From NCBI GenBank assembly GCA_904393855.1, contig CAJFNE010000027.1, forward strand, positions 1 to 14,555: a stretch of 14,555 bases of DNA, in the 5' to 3' direction. Positions 1-6,804 of the stretch are shown here, one piece after another; positions within the stretch are counted from its first letter, which is position 1, and each line of letters starts with the position of its first letter. Under the pieces are notes generated by a model, which worked only from the letters and a program-made list of their open reading frames with translations, had not been told where the DNA came from and did no database searches. This DNA is from an uncultured Oscillibacter sp. GTDB lineage: Bacteria > Bacillota > Clostridia > Oscillospirales > Oscillospiraceae. The position numbers and the translations under genes were made by a program.

Positions 1-130
1 CCTGGACGTCCAGGGGCAGGGCGATCTTGGAGATGTTGATCAGGTGCTTGTAGTCCACGTTCTCGCAGAGGATGTTGTTCCCCCACGTGCCGCAGCTCTG
101 GAGCAGGGCCGGGATCATGGAGCCTTTGTC
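1..130 (-). pseudogene. C-terminal fragment of a CoA-acylating aldehyde dehydrogenase, 5' part missing, runs off the left edge
   Basis: Read on the minus strand from about 130 to 1, the frame gives about 43 residues containing SCGTWGNNILCENVDYKHL and then INISKIALPLD. This resembles the conserved end of the aldehyde dehydrogenase domain of acetaldehyde/CoA-acylating enzymes (the GCGSWGGNS...ENV..KHLLNI block also found in AdhE). In such enzymes this block lies near residue 430 of about 460, after the catalytic cysteine. Upstream of residue DKGSM the frame stays open but turns into arginine- and glycine-rich sequence with no resemblance to the family, and the terminator of the neighbouring ABC operon begins at about 207. 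The first four-fifths of the enzyme are therefore absent. Either this is a decayed remnant or a rearrangement joined two regions here. An internal ATG at 118 with a weak AAAGG before it could start a short protein. The substrate cannot be told. Confidence 0.5.
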
Positions 131-202
131 GGCAGCGGGAGATCCCCTCCCCCGCCGGCCTGCCCTTGGACAGCCTCCCCTTCGGAAAGCGTGCGCACGC
201 AG

Positions 203-242
203 AAAAGCCGGAGGGACGCGGGTCATCCGCGTCCCTCCGGTT
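203..242 (-). terminator. Intrinsic terminator of the marR-ABC operon
   Basis: A perfect 14-bp inverted repeat (arms 208-221 and 227-240, 5-nt loop) is followed on the minus strand by CTTTTCT. It lies about 55 nt after the stop of the second ABC gene, so it closes that operon. On the plus strand the tail is only TTCCTC, so termination is expected mainly in the minus direction. Confidence 0.85.
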
Positions 243-295
243 CCTCGCGCGTATGGTGGGACATGCACTCCCCGCCACGGCAGGAGGATTCTCCC

Positions 296-2179
296 TTACG
301 CAGTCTCCTCCGCGAAGTTGCCGGTGTAGAGCTGGTAGTACTCGCCTTTCTTCTCGATGAGCTCGTCGTGGGTGCCCCGCTCGATGATCCGGCCCTGCTC
401 CATGACCATGATGCAGTCGGAGTTACGGACGGTGCTCAGCCGGTGAGCGATGACGAAAGTGGTCCGCCCGGTCATCAGCGCGTCCATGCCGTCCTGAACC
501 AGTTTCTCGGTACGCGTGTCGATGGAGGAGGTGGCCTCGTCCAGGATCAACACCGGCGGATCCGCCACGGCGGCCCGGGCAATGGCCAGCAGCTGCCGCT
601 GGCCCTGGGAGAGGTTGGCCCCGTCCCCGGTGAGCATGGTGTTGTACCCGTCGGGCAGGCGGCGGATGAAGCCGTCGGCGTTAGCCAGCTGGGCGGCGGC
701 GATGCACTCCTCATCGCTGGCGTCCAGGTTGCCGTAGCGGATGTTCTCCATCACCGTGCCGGTGAAGAGGTGGGTGTCCTGCAGCACGATGCCCAGGGAC
801 CGCCGCAGGTCCGGCTTGCGGATATCGCTGACGCTGATACCGTCATAGCGGATGGTGCCGTCAGCAATATCATAGAAGCGGTTGATCAGGTTCGTAATGG
901 TAGTCTTGCCGGCGCCGGTGGCGCCCACGAAAGCGATCTTCTGCCCGGGCTTTGCCCAGAGGCTGATATCGTGGAGCACCCGTTTGTTCTCGTCATAGCC
1001 GAAGTCCACATGCTCAAAGGTGACGCTTCCCCGCAGACTGGTGTAGGCAAAGGAGCCATCCTCCTGGGGCTGCTTCCAGGCCCAGACATTGGTGCGTTGA
1101 CCGCTCTCGTGCATCTGGCCCGCGGCGTCCTCCCTGGCGTCCACCAGCTCCACCGCGCCCTCGTCTTTCTCCGGCGTCTGGTCCATCAGGTCGAAGACCC
1201 GCTGGGCGCCGGCAGCGGCGGTGACCACAAAGTTCACCTGCTGGCTCACCTGGGTGATGGGGTTCGTGAAGCTCTTGTTCAATCCCACGAAAGTAATGAC
1301 TGTGCCCAAGGTCACGCCGGCCATGCCGTTAATGGCCAGGACAGCGCCCACGATGGCCACCACGGCGTAACTCAGCCAGCCGATATTGGCGTTGATGGGC
1401 ATCAGCAGGTTGGCATAGCGGTTGGCCATGTTGGCGCTCTGCCGCAGGGCCTCGTTGACCCGATGGAAGTCGGCCTTGGCCTGCTCCTCGTGGCAGAAGA
1501 CCTTGACCACCTTCTGGCCGTCCAGCATCTCCTCGATAAAGCCGTCCACATGGCCCAGGTCCCGCTGCTGTTTCACATAGTACTTGCCGGACAGGCGGGA
1601 GAAGTTCTTGGTCACCAGCAGCATCATCAGCGCGCTGATCACGGAGATCACGGTCAGCGCCGGGCTCAGGATGATCATGGTCACCAGCGTCGCCGCCATG
1701 GACATGACGGAGTTGATGATCTGGGGGATGCTCTGGCTCAGCAGTTGACGGAGGGTATCCACATCGTTGGTGTACACGGACATGATGTCGCCGTGGGCGT
1801 GGGTGTCAAAGTACTTGATGGGCAGGGACTCCATCCGATGGAACAAATCGTCCCGGAGATGGCGCATGGTGCCCTGACTCACATTGACCATGATGCGGTT
1901 GTATGCAAAGGCGGCAACGACGCCGATCCCCATGACGCAGGCCAGCTGGACCAGGTCCCCCGCCAGGCCGCTGAAGTCCCGGGAGCCGTTGGCCAGCATG
2001 GGCCCGATGTAGTCGTCCACCAGAGTCTGCGGGAAGGTGGCGCCCACCACCGTGGCAATGGCGGAGACCGCGATGCACAGGACCACCAGTACAAATAGAG
2101 ATTGATAGTAGTGAAGCATATAGCGGATGACCCGCTTGAGAACGGCCATGCCGCCGCCCTGTCTCATTTTTGAATCCAT
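296..2179 (-). CDS. ABC multidrug-type exporter half-transporter, canonical subunit of a heterodimer
   Basis: A 627-aa half-transporter of the plasma membrane: an N-terminal six-helix export domain (about 20-330) followed by a nucleotide-binding domain. Visible motifs are Walker A GATGAGKT (419-426), Q-loop Q467, signature LSQGQ (523-527), Walker B VLILDE with catalytic E548, and switch H579. All catalytic residues are present, so this is the hydrolysing partner, like TM288, LmrD or BmrD. A longer linker (about 335-385) before the NBD is usual for this subunit. The start is ATG 2179, because AAAGGAGG at 2199-2192 sits 10-12 nt upstream; a GTG at 2200 would place the ribosome site inside the gene. 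The stop of the upstream ABC gene overlaps this ribosome site, so translation is coupled. The substrate is unknown; drugs, bile salts or lipids are typical of the family. Confidence 0.93.
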   Translation of the reverse strand: MDSKMRQGGGMAVLKRVIRYMLHYYQSLFVLVVLCIAVSAIATVVGATFPQTLVDDYIGPMLANGSRDFSGLAGDLVQLACVMGIGVVAAFAYNRIMVNVSQGTMRHLRDDLFHRMESLPIKYFDTHAHGDIMSVYTNDVDTLRQLLSQSIPQIINSVMSMAATLVTMIILSPALTVISVISALMMLLVTKNFSRLSGKYYVKQQRDLGHVDGFIEEMLDGQKVVKVFCHEEQAKADFHRVNEALRQSANMANRYANLLMPINANIGWLSYAVVAIVGAVLAINGMAGVTLGTVITFVGLNKSFTNPITQVSQQVNFVVTAAAGAQRVFDLMDQTPEKDEGAVELVDAREDAAGQMHESGQRTNVWAWKQPQEDGSFAYTSLRGSVTFEHVDFGYDENKRVLHDISLWAKPGQKIAFVGATGAGKTTITNLINRFYDIADGTIRYDGISVSDIRKPDLRRSLGIVLQDTHLFTGTVMENIRYGNLDASDEECIAAAQLANADGFIRRLPDGYNTMLTGDGANLSQGQRQLLAIARAAVADPPVLILDEATSSIDTRTEKLVQDGMDALMTGRTTFVIAHRLSTVRNSDCIMVMEQGRIIERGTHDELIEKKGEYYQLYTGNFAEETA

Positions 2180-2196
2180 AACTGCGCTGCCTCCTT

Positions 2197-3939
2197 TCAC
2201 GCGGGTTGGTCGAAGTCGCCGCCGCCCTGGACCTGGGACTCGTAGATCTCCTGGTAGATGGCATTGGTCTTCAGCAGATTCTCATGGGTGTCGAAGCCGT
2301 TGATCCGGCCCTCGTCCAACACCAGAATCCGGTCAGCCCCCTCCACGCTGGAGATGCGTTGGGCAATGATGATCTTGGTGGTGCCGGGGATCTTCTCCGC
2401 GAAAGCCTTTCGGATCTTGGCGTCGGTGGCGGTGTCCACGGCGCTGGTGGAGTCGTCCAGGATCAGCACCTTGGGCTTTTTCAGCAGGGCCCGGGCGATG
2501 CACAATCGCTGCTTCTGGCCGCCGGAGACGTTGCTGCCGCCCCGCTCGATGCGGGTGTGGTAGCCGTCGGGGAAGCGTTCGATGAACTCGTCGGCGCAGG
2601 CGGCCTGGCAGGCCTCCATGCACGCGGCGTCGGTGGCGTCCGGGTTGCCCCAGCGCAGGTTCTCCAGAATCGTGCCGGAGAACAGGGTATTCTTCTGCAG
2701 CACCACGGACACCTGGTTGCGCAGGGCCTCCATGTCGTAGCGGCGCACGTCCAGGCCGCCCACGCACACGCTGCCCGCGTCCACGTCGTACAGCCGACAG
2801 ATCAGGTTCACCAGGCTGCTCTTGCCGGAGCCGGTGCCGCCGATGACGCCGATGGTCTCGCCGGATTTGATGTGCAGGTCGATGTCCGTGAGGGCGTTCT
2901 TCCCGCTGCCGTGCTTATAGGAGAAGCTCACATGGTTGAAGTCGATGCTGCCGTCTGGAACCTCCGTCTCCGGGCTCTCCGGGTCGTGGAGATCCGGAGT
3001 TTCCTCCAGCACCTCGCCGATCCGGCGGATGCTGGCCATGGACATGGAGATCATGACCACCACCATGGACAGCATCATCAAACTCATGAGCAAGGACATG
3101 ATGTAGCTGAAGAGACTGGTCAGGTCGCCGGTAGTCAGGGAGCCGTCCACCACAATGAACTGGGCGCCGAACCAGGATACGGAGATAATGCAGAAGTAGA
3201 CCGCGATCATCATGGCCGGATTGTTGAAGGCCAGCAGGCCCTCGGCCTTGACGGAGAGGTCATAGAGGTTCTTGGAGGCCTTGGAGAACTTTTGCTTCTC
3301 ATAGTCCTCCCGGACAAAGGCCTTCACCACCCGGATGGCGGAGACGTTCTCCTGCACGCTGGCGTTCAGGTCGTCATAGCGCCGGAACACCCGGTTGAAA
3401 ATCTTCATGGTCACCACCATGATAGCGCCGATGACAATAACCAGGAACACGATTGCGATCAGGAACATCAGGCTCAGTTTCGGGCTGATGTAAATGCACA
3501 TGGCATAGCTGAAGATCAGCGTCAGCGGGGACCGGACCGCCACACGGATGATCATCATGAAGGCCTGCTGCACGTTGGTGACGTCGGTGGTCATCCGGGT
3601 CACCAGGCCGGGGACGCTGAACTTGTCAATATTGGAAAAGGAAAAGGTCTGGATGTTGCCGTAGATGGCCTCCCGCAGATTGGCGGCCAGACCGGAGGAC
3701 GCGCTGGCCGCGAACTTGCCGGCGGTGGCGCCGAAGAGCAGGCTGAAAAACGCCAGGGCCACCATGACGGTGCCATAGCGGTACACCGCGGAGAGACTGC
3801 TGGCCTCCAAGCCCTCGTCAATGATCCGCGCGGTAATAAAGGGCAGCAGGATCTCCATGACGACCTCCAGCGCGGTCAGTCCAACGCACAGGAGCGTGTC
3901 TTTCTGATAGACCCCCAGCTGCCGCAGTACTTGTTTCAC
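2197..3939 (-). CDS. ABC multidrug-type exporter half-transporter, degenerate-site subunit of a heterodimer
   Basis: A 580-aa half-transporter with a membrane domain at about 15-305 and an NBD from about 330. Motifs are Walker A GGTGSGKS (367-374), Q415, signature VSGGQ (471-475) and Walker B VLILD (491-495). The residue after Walker B is D496 where hydrolysing subunits have Glu, and the switch residue is Q527 instead of His (IIIAQRISS). The same two substitutions mark the degenerate subunit of heterodimeric exporters such as TM287/288, so this protein should pair with the product of the next gene. The start is GTG 3939 and overlaps the TGA of marR by 4 nt (GTGA). Its ribosome site, AAGGAGG, lies inside the last codons of marR. 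Regulator and exporter are therefore translationally coupled. Substrate unknown. Confidence 0.93.
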   Translation of the reverse strand: MKQVLRQLGVYQKDTLLCVGLTALEVVMEILLPFITARIIDEGLEASSLSAVYRYGTVMVALAFFSLLFGATAGKFAASASSGLAANLREAIYGNIQTFSFSNIDKFSVPGLVTRMTTDVTNVQQAFMMIIRVAVRSPLTLIFSYAMCIYISPKLSLMFLIAIVFLVIVIGAIMVVTMKIFNRVFRRYDDLNASVQENVSAIRVVKAFVREDYEKQKFSKASKNLYDLSVKAEGLLAFNNPAMMIAVYFCIISVSWFGAQFIVVDGSLTTGDLTSLFSYIMSLLMSLMMLSMVVVMISMSMASIRRIGEVLEETPDLHDPESPETEVPDGSIDFNHVSFSYKHGSGKNALTDIDLHIKSGETIGVIGGTGSGKSSLVNLICRLYDVDAGSVCVGGLDVRRYDMEALRNQVSVVLQKNTLFSGTILENLRWGNPDATDAACMEACQAACADEFIERFPDGYHTRIERGGSNVSGGQKQRLCIARALLKKPKVLILDDSTSAVDTATDAKIRKAFAEKIPGTTKIIIAQRISSVEGADRILVLDEGRINGFDTHENLLKTNAIYQEIYESQVQGGGDFDQPA

Positions 3940-4403
3940 GGTTGAAATACCTCCTTTTTGAAATTCTGTGTCATTGCGGAGAGATTCCGCAGCATCTTCT
4001 TTTGCAGGCAGTCCAACGCGGCCAGCTCCTCCTGGGAAAAACCGGAGTAGAGCTGATCCTGCGTCTCCGAAATCGCCCGGTCCAGGAAAGCCCGGACCTC
4101 TTTGCCTTTCTCGGTTCCCAGCAGGAGCTTCCGCCGGTCATCCCGGGCACAGGGCTCCACCCGCACATAGTCTTTCTCCCGCAGGCGCTTGACCAGTTCC
4201 GACAGCGCCGCCATGGAGTAGCGGAATTCCCGGTGGATGTCCGTCAGGGAGACCCCCTGTTCCGCGTGATTCAGAATGTACAGCAGCACCTGGGCCTGGG
4301 TCGCCGTCAGCCCTTTCTGGGCCATAGCCCGGTTCCCCATCTGCTCGATCTGAATGTGGATCTGCCGGTTTTCCTGCATCATGACGGTGCGGTCGCTTTC
4401 CAC
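3936..4403 (-). CDS. MarR-family transcriptional regulator of the ABC exporter operon
   Basis: A 155-aa winged-helix regulator. The core TATQAQVLLYILNHAEQGVS, the helix-turn-helix at about 52-76, and the wing with DDRRKLLLGTEKGKE (88-102) are typical of MarR proteins, and the C-terminal helices that make the dimer interface follow. The start is GTG 4403, with AAGGAGG at 4420-4414 and a 10-nt spacer. An upstream-extended frame to 4481 would begin at an ATG in the promoter region and is rejected. It is the first gene of a three-gene operon and overlaps the next gene by 4 nt. MarR proteins in this arrangement usually repress their own operon and are released by a ligand that the exporter then removes. 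That role is inferred from context. Confidence 0.9.
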   Translation of the reverse strand: MESDRTVMMQENRQIHIQIEQMGNRAMAQKGLTATQAQVLLYILNHAEQGVSLTDIHREFRYSMAALSELVKRLREKDYVRVEPCARDDRRKLLLGTEKGKEVRAFLDRAISETQDQLYSGFSQEELAALDCLQKKMLRNLSAMTQNFKKEVFQP

Positions 4404-4432
4404 GCTGGCTCCGCCTCCTTGTGAATATTTCT

Positions 4433-4450
4433 GTCCCGAATCGTTCGGAC
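4433..4450. promoter_or_regulatory. Palindrome at the marR transcription start, candidate MarR operator
   Basis: GTCCCGAATCGTTCGGAC is an imperfect inverted repeat with a perfect core CCGAA-TCG-TTCGG (4436-4448). It lies immediately downstream of the -10 box, where a bound repressor would block initiation. A smaller dyad TGAA-A-TTCA (4483-4491) overlaps the -35. Which of them binds MarR cannot be decided from the sequence. Confidence 0.4.
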
Positions 4451-4457
4451 GTTTACC

Positions 4458-4486
4458 TTTATAGCACAATTCCCCTTGCATGTGAA
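4458..4486 (-). promoter_or_regulatory. Promoter of the marR-ABC operon
   Basis: On the minus strand, -35 TTCACA (4481-4486), a 17-bp spacer, and -10 TATAAA (4458-4463) preceded by TGC, which makes an extended -10. The predicted transcription start is near 4451, giving a leader of about 48 nt before the GTG start. Confidence 0.6.
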
Positions 4487-4526
4487 ATTCAAATCTGTTA
4501 TCATCTATAAAGAGTTTTTATTGATT

Positions 4527-4541
4527 TTATATATTATATAA
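4527..4541. promoter_or_regulatory. AT-rich palindrome with T-N11-A form, candidate LysR autoregulatory site
   Basis: TTATATA-T-TATATAA is a perfect 7-bp-arm palindrome 31 nt before the lysR start. It contains the T-N11-A spacing (4528 to 4540) that LysR-type regulators commonly bind. In DNA this AT-rich the pattern can arise by chance, and the same bases could serve as the lysR -10 region. Confidence 0.35.
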
Positions 4542-4572
4542 GTCAAACGCTCACTGGACAGGAGGGTTTTGT

Positions 4573-5484
4573 TTGAATACGACACAACTGGAGTGTTTCG
4601 CCGCCGTGGCGGACTTTCTCAATTTTTCCCGGGCCGCGGAGCATCTGCGTATCACCCAGCCGGCGGTGAGCCACCAGATCAATACCCTGGAAGATGAACT
4701 GGGGGTAAAGCTGTTCTACCGCACCAGCAAGCGGGTACGGCTGACGCAGGAGGGCCACCTCTTCTCCCAGTACGCCCGGGAGATGCTGGTCCTGTCCCGC
4801 ATGTCTAAGGACCGGCTGCAGGAGAGCCAGCGGACCTCGGTGCTCCGATTGGGCATCGGATGTCGGAATTTTTTGGAGCTGGATCGCCTGAAGCCAGTCT
4901 TGCGGCAGATGCGGGAGGAATTCCCCCTGCTGCTGCCGGTACTGCGGCTGGTGCCCGCCGCGTCTTTGGAAAATCTGCTGGAGGACGGAGACATTCAGGT
5001 GATGTTTACGTTTCAGGAGACAGCGCCGAAGCGCGCGGTCTACCGGGAGCTGATGCAAAGGCGGGTGGTCTGCATCTGCGGAGAGGAGCATCCTTTTGCC
5101 GGCCGGAGTGCCCTGACCATACAGAACCTGCAAACCGGCGGCCTGTTCGCCGCATATCCCCCGCACAATGCACCCTCCCCCCTGCTGGAGGCCCAAAGCC
5201 GCGTCATCACAGGCCGCAGCCCGGATCGTATCTGCTTCTGCGACGGCTTGGAGACCGTCTACACCCTGGTGGAGACCGGGTATGCCTACGCGGTTACCGC
5301 GGAACCGCCCAGCACCACTCCCTCCAACGTCTGCTCCATTCCCCTGGATGGATACGCCCCCCTGTCCTATGGAGTGTCCTATCGGGCCGGAACGACCACC
5401 CCGGTGCTGCGGCAGTTTTTAAAGCGGATGGCGGAATGTCTGCAGAGTCTTTCCGCCGACGGCGGAACGGTTTCCGTTTCATAA
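4573..5484 (+). CDS. LysR-type transcriptional regulator
   Basis: A 303-aa protein, normal for the family. The N-terminal helix-turn-helix (about 1-60) reads LECFAAVADFLNFSRAAEHL, then the classic TQPAVSHQINTLEDELGVKL and the RTSKRVRLTQEG stretch. The effector-binding domain occupies about 90-295. The start is TTG 4573, with ACAGGAGGG (4558-4566) seven to eight nt upstream; no ATG fits the family N-terminus. It is transcribed away from the marR-ABC operon and is followed by a strong terminator, so it is monocistronic. LysR regulators often control a divergent gene, which would be the marR operon here, but that operon already has a local regulator. The target and ligand are therefore unknown. 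Confidence 0.92.
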   Translation: MNTTQLECFAAVADFLNFSRAAEHLRITQPAVSHQINTLEDELGVKLFYRTSKRVRLTQEGHLFSQYAREMLVLSRMSKDRLQESQRTSVLRLGIGCRNFLELDRLKPVLRQMREEFPLLLPVLRLVPAASLENLLEDGDIQVMFTFQETAPKRAVYRELMQRRVVCICGEEHPFAGRSALTIQNLQTGGLFAAYPPHNAPSPLLEAQSRVITGRSPDRICFCDGLETVYTLVETGYAYAVTAEPPSTTPSNVCSIPLDGYAPLSYGVSYRAGTTTPVLRQFLKRMAECLQSLSADGGTVSVS

Positions 5485-5487
5485 ACT

Positions 5488-5527
5488 AACCAGGGGCGGA
5501 GAACCGCAGTTCTCCGCCCCTGGTTTT
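5488..5527 (+). terminator. Intrinsic terminator after lysR, probably bidirectional
   Basis: A perfect 17-bp stem (5488-5504 with 5509-5525, 4-nt loop) begins 4 nt after the lysR stop and is followed by TTCC, the stem itself ending in TT. On the minus strand the tail reads AGTTTAT after a TT, so it can also stop transcripts of the convergent arsR. No better terminator is visible in 5528-5638; that gap holds only GC-rich short hairpins without T tracts. Confidence 0.8.
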
Positions 5528-5638
5528 CCATCCGAATTGTTTTTTCATGCGGCGCACTCGCCGGCAAGCTGTGGGCGGCGCGGCAGCGCTTTTCCCAGCG
5601 CCTCCCTGTGCTCCGGTGGCCGTCCCCCTTTTCCCACC

Positions 5639-6001
5639 TCACGCGGAGGGACAGGTGATCTCCACCAGATGCTCGATCATGTGGTGCAGAAGCTGGGCCT
5701 GCTCCGTCTCGGCCGCCTTGTAGTAGACCTCTTTCCCCTCCCGGCGGCTGACGATCAGCCCGCCGGCCTTCAGCTGCTTCAAGTGGTGGGACACCGCCGG
5801 GGAACTCATATCCACCATGGAGGACAGGTTGATGACGCACTCCTCGCAGTGGCACAGCAGCCAGAAGATGCGGATGCGGCTGCCGTCCCCCAGCTGTTTG
5901 AAGATGTCGGCCGCGATCTGGAACTCCTCCACACTGGGCATATGGTCCAGCTCCCGCTCCATGGACTGGCCATGGTCGTGGGGCAGTTTTTTCTCGTTCA
6001 T
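5639..6001 (-). CDS. ArsR/SmtB-family metal-sensing repressor
   Basis: A 120-aa winged-helix repressor. The core runs ADIFKQLGDGSRIRIFWLL (31-49), then the recognition region MSSPAVSHHLKQLKAGGL (65-82) and the wing SRREGKEVYYK (85-95). Possible metal ligands are a cluster C50-H51-C52-x-x-C55 at the helix-3 position used by CadC-type sensors (C55 lines up with the first Cys of the ELCVCD motif). A C-terminal helix set E98, E100, H111 and E114 lines up with the SmtB alpha-5 zinc ligands D104, H106, H117 and E120. There is also a His-containing N-terminus (LPHDHGQ) and C117. The start is ATG 6001, with AAGGAGG nine nt before it. The neighbouring P1B ATPase and HMA protein are the likely targets. 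A soft divalent metal (Zn, Cd or Pb) is inferred as the signal. Confidence 0.9.
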   Translation of the reverse strand: MNEKKLPHDHGQSMERELDHMPSVEEFQIAADIFKQLGDGSRIRIFWLLCHCEECVINLSSMVDMSSPAVSHHLKQLKAGGLIVSRREGKEVYYKAAETEQAQLLHHMIEHLVEITCPSA

Positions 6002-6027
6002 CGGGCGTTGCCTCCTTCCGAAGAAAT

Positions 6028-6056
6028 ATTCTACCACACCCGGCACCGTTAAGGAA
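6028..6056 (-). promoter_or_regulatory. Promoter of arsR
   Basis: On the minus strand, extended -10 TGGTAGAAT (hexamer 6028-6033) with a weak -35 TTCCTT 17 bp upstream (6051-6056). A better -35 hexamer TTGACT (6058-6063) is present but 24 bp away, too far to pair with this -10. No copy of the AT-rich palindrome found before the HMA and ATPase genes is present here. Confidence 0.45.
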
Positions 6057-6077
6057 GAGTCAAAATTCCGCCGCTGC

Positions 6078-6106
6078 TTGCCTGGGGTGGATGGACCTGG
6101 TAGAAT
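6078..6106 (+). promoter_or_regulatory. Promoter of the DUF3788 gene
   Basis: -35 TTGCCT (6078-6083), 17-bp spacer, extended -10 TGGTAGAAT (hexamer 6101-6106). The -10 block GGTAGAATA is identical to that of the divergent arsR promoter. The predicted leader is about 60 nt. Confidence 0.55.
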
Positions 6107-6145
6107 AGGGGCAGGAACAGGTATCTTGGAAGCATTTGAAAGCGG

Positions 6146-6160
6146 CAAACGGAACGTTTG
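6146..6160 (+). promoter_or_regulatory. Inverted repeat abutting the ribosome site of the DUF3788 gene
   Basis: CAAACG-GAA-CGTTTG is a perfect 6-bp-arm dyad with a 3-bp spacer. Its last base is the first G of the GGGAGG ribosome site (6160-6165). It could be a protein-binding site or an mRNA stem that limits ribosome access. Function is inferred only from position. Confidence 0.3.
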
Positions 6161-6172
6161 GGAGGAACAGCC

Positions 6173-6586
6173 ATGTTGGAAAAGATTCCATCGCCATCAG
6201 ACATGGCGGAGCTGCTGGGCCCATCCCTGTTTGAGGTCTGGCGGCAGCTCTGCGCGGCCATCGAGGAAAAATACGACATGGAGCAAATCTGGAACTCCGG
6301 CGGCAAGAACTGGACTTACGAGTATAAGTACCGGCGGAGCGGCAAGACCCTCTGCTGTTTGTACGCAAAACAGGGCTGCATCGGATTCCTGGTGATCTTT
6401 GGGAAAGAGGAGCGGGCGAAATTTGAAGAGATCAGAGGTTCCCTTTCTGACGCGGTCTGCCGTCTGTATGACGAGGCCAAAACCTACCACGACGGGAAAT
6501 GGGTCATGCTGGAGCCGACCAGTCCCGCAGTGTTCGAGGAATACATGAAGTTGCTGGCCATCAAGCGGCGGCCGAACCGGAAGTAA
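6173..6586 (+). CDS. DUF3788 domain-containing protein
   Basis: A 137-aa soluble protein with no signal peptide or membrane helix. It matches the DUF3788 family pattern: an N-terminal P-S-x-x-D-M-A-E-L-L-G segment, WNSGGKNWTYEYKYRRSGKTLC (about 42-63) with the conserved GGKNW and RRSGKTLC elements, a VIFGKEERAKFEE stretch, YHDGKW (about 105-110), and a basic C-terminus LLAIKRRPNRK. Family members are usually 130-150 aa, so it looks complete. The start is ATG 6173, with GGGAGG seven nt before it; a TTG at 6158 lies upstream of that ribosome site and is rejected. The molecular function of the family is not established. It has its own promoter, lies between the ArsR sensor and the metal-efflux genes, and may be an unrelated passenger. 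Confidence 0.85.
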   Translation: MLEKIPSPSDMAELLGPSLFEVWRQLCAAIEEKYDMEQIWNSGGKNWTYEYKYRRSGKTLCCLYAKQGCIGFLVIFGKEERAKFEEIRGSLSDAVCRLYDEAKTYHDGKWVMLEPTSPAVFEEYMKLLAIKRRPNRK

Positions 6587-6712
6587 CGGTTCCGTTCCGT
6601 CGGAACGACTGGAAATCGGGCCGATACACAGGTCGGCCTCTGCGCCGCATTCCGCGGAAATTCCCAATTCCTAATTCCACTCTTTACTCTCGAAAAAATC
6701 CGCTCTTCCCTC

Positions 6713-6741
6713 TTGACATCCTCCGCAATCGGGTGTATGCT
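6713..6741 (+). promoter_or_regulatory. Promoter of the HMA protein gene
   Basis: -35 TTGACA (6713-6718) matches consensus exactly; after a 17-bp spacer comes -10 TATGCT (6736-6741). The predicted start is near 6748, the first base of the palindrome described next. The rest of 6587-6712 holds no gene; a small CGTTCCG/CGGAACG dyad at 6593-6607 has no T tract. Confidence 0.65.
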
Positions 6742-6747
6742 GTTCTC

Positions 6748-6771
6748 ATAATTAAACAATTATTTAATTAT
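6748..6771. promoter_or_regulatory. Palindromic operator 1, candidate ArsR site before the HMA gene
   Basis: Perfect 9-bp arms ATAATTAAA (6748-6756) and TTTAATTAT (6763-6771) flank a 6-bp centre CAATTA. The site begins at the predicted transcription start. AT-rich imperfect or perfect dyads at this position are typical operators of ArsR/SmtB repressors. A related copy lies before the ATPase gene at 7078-7100. Confidence 0.6.
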
Positions 6772-6804
6772 TTTAGCGAGCGTCATTTGAAAGGAGTCCT
6801 TCCC

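Noticed and set aside
44..2098. 684-codon open frame on the plus strand opposite the second ABC gene
   Set aside because: It mirrors the GC-rich ABC exporter gene, has low-complexity His/Gly/Val/Asp-rich translation with no family motif, and has no ribosome site. The minus-strand gene has every expected motif.
2206..3945. 579-codon open frame on the plus strand opposite the first ABC gene
   Set aside because: Same antisense effect of GC-rich codon use; the translation is His/Asp/Gly-rich and matches no protein family.
6058..6063. TTGACT as the -35 box of arsR
   Set aside because: It is 24 bp from the only good -10 (TAGAAT), too far for a sigma-70-type promoter; the extended -10 is the better explanation.
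6593..6607. CGTTCCG/CGGAACG dyad just after the DUF3788 stop, considered as a terminator
   Set aside because: The loop would be a single base, the stem is short and no T tract follows on either strand.
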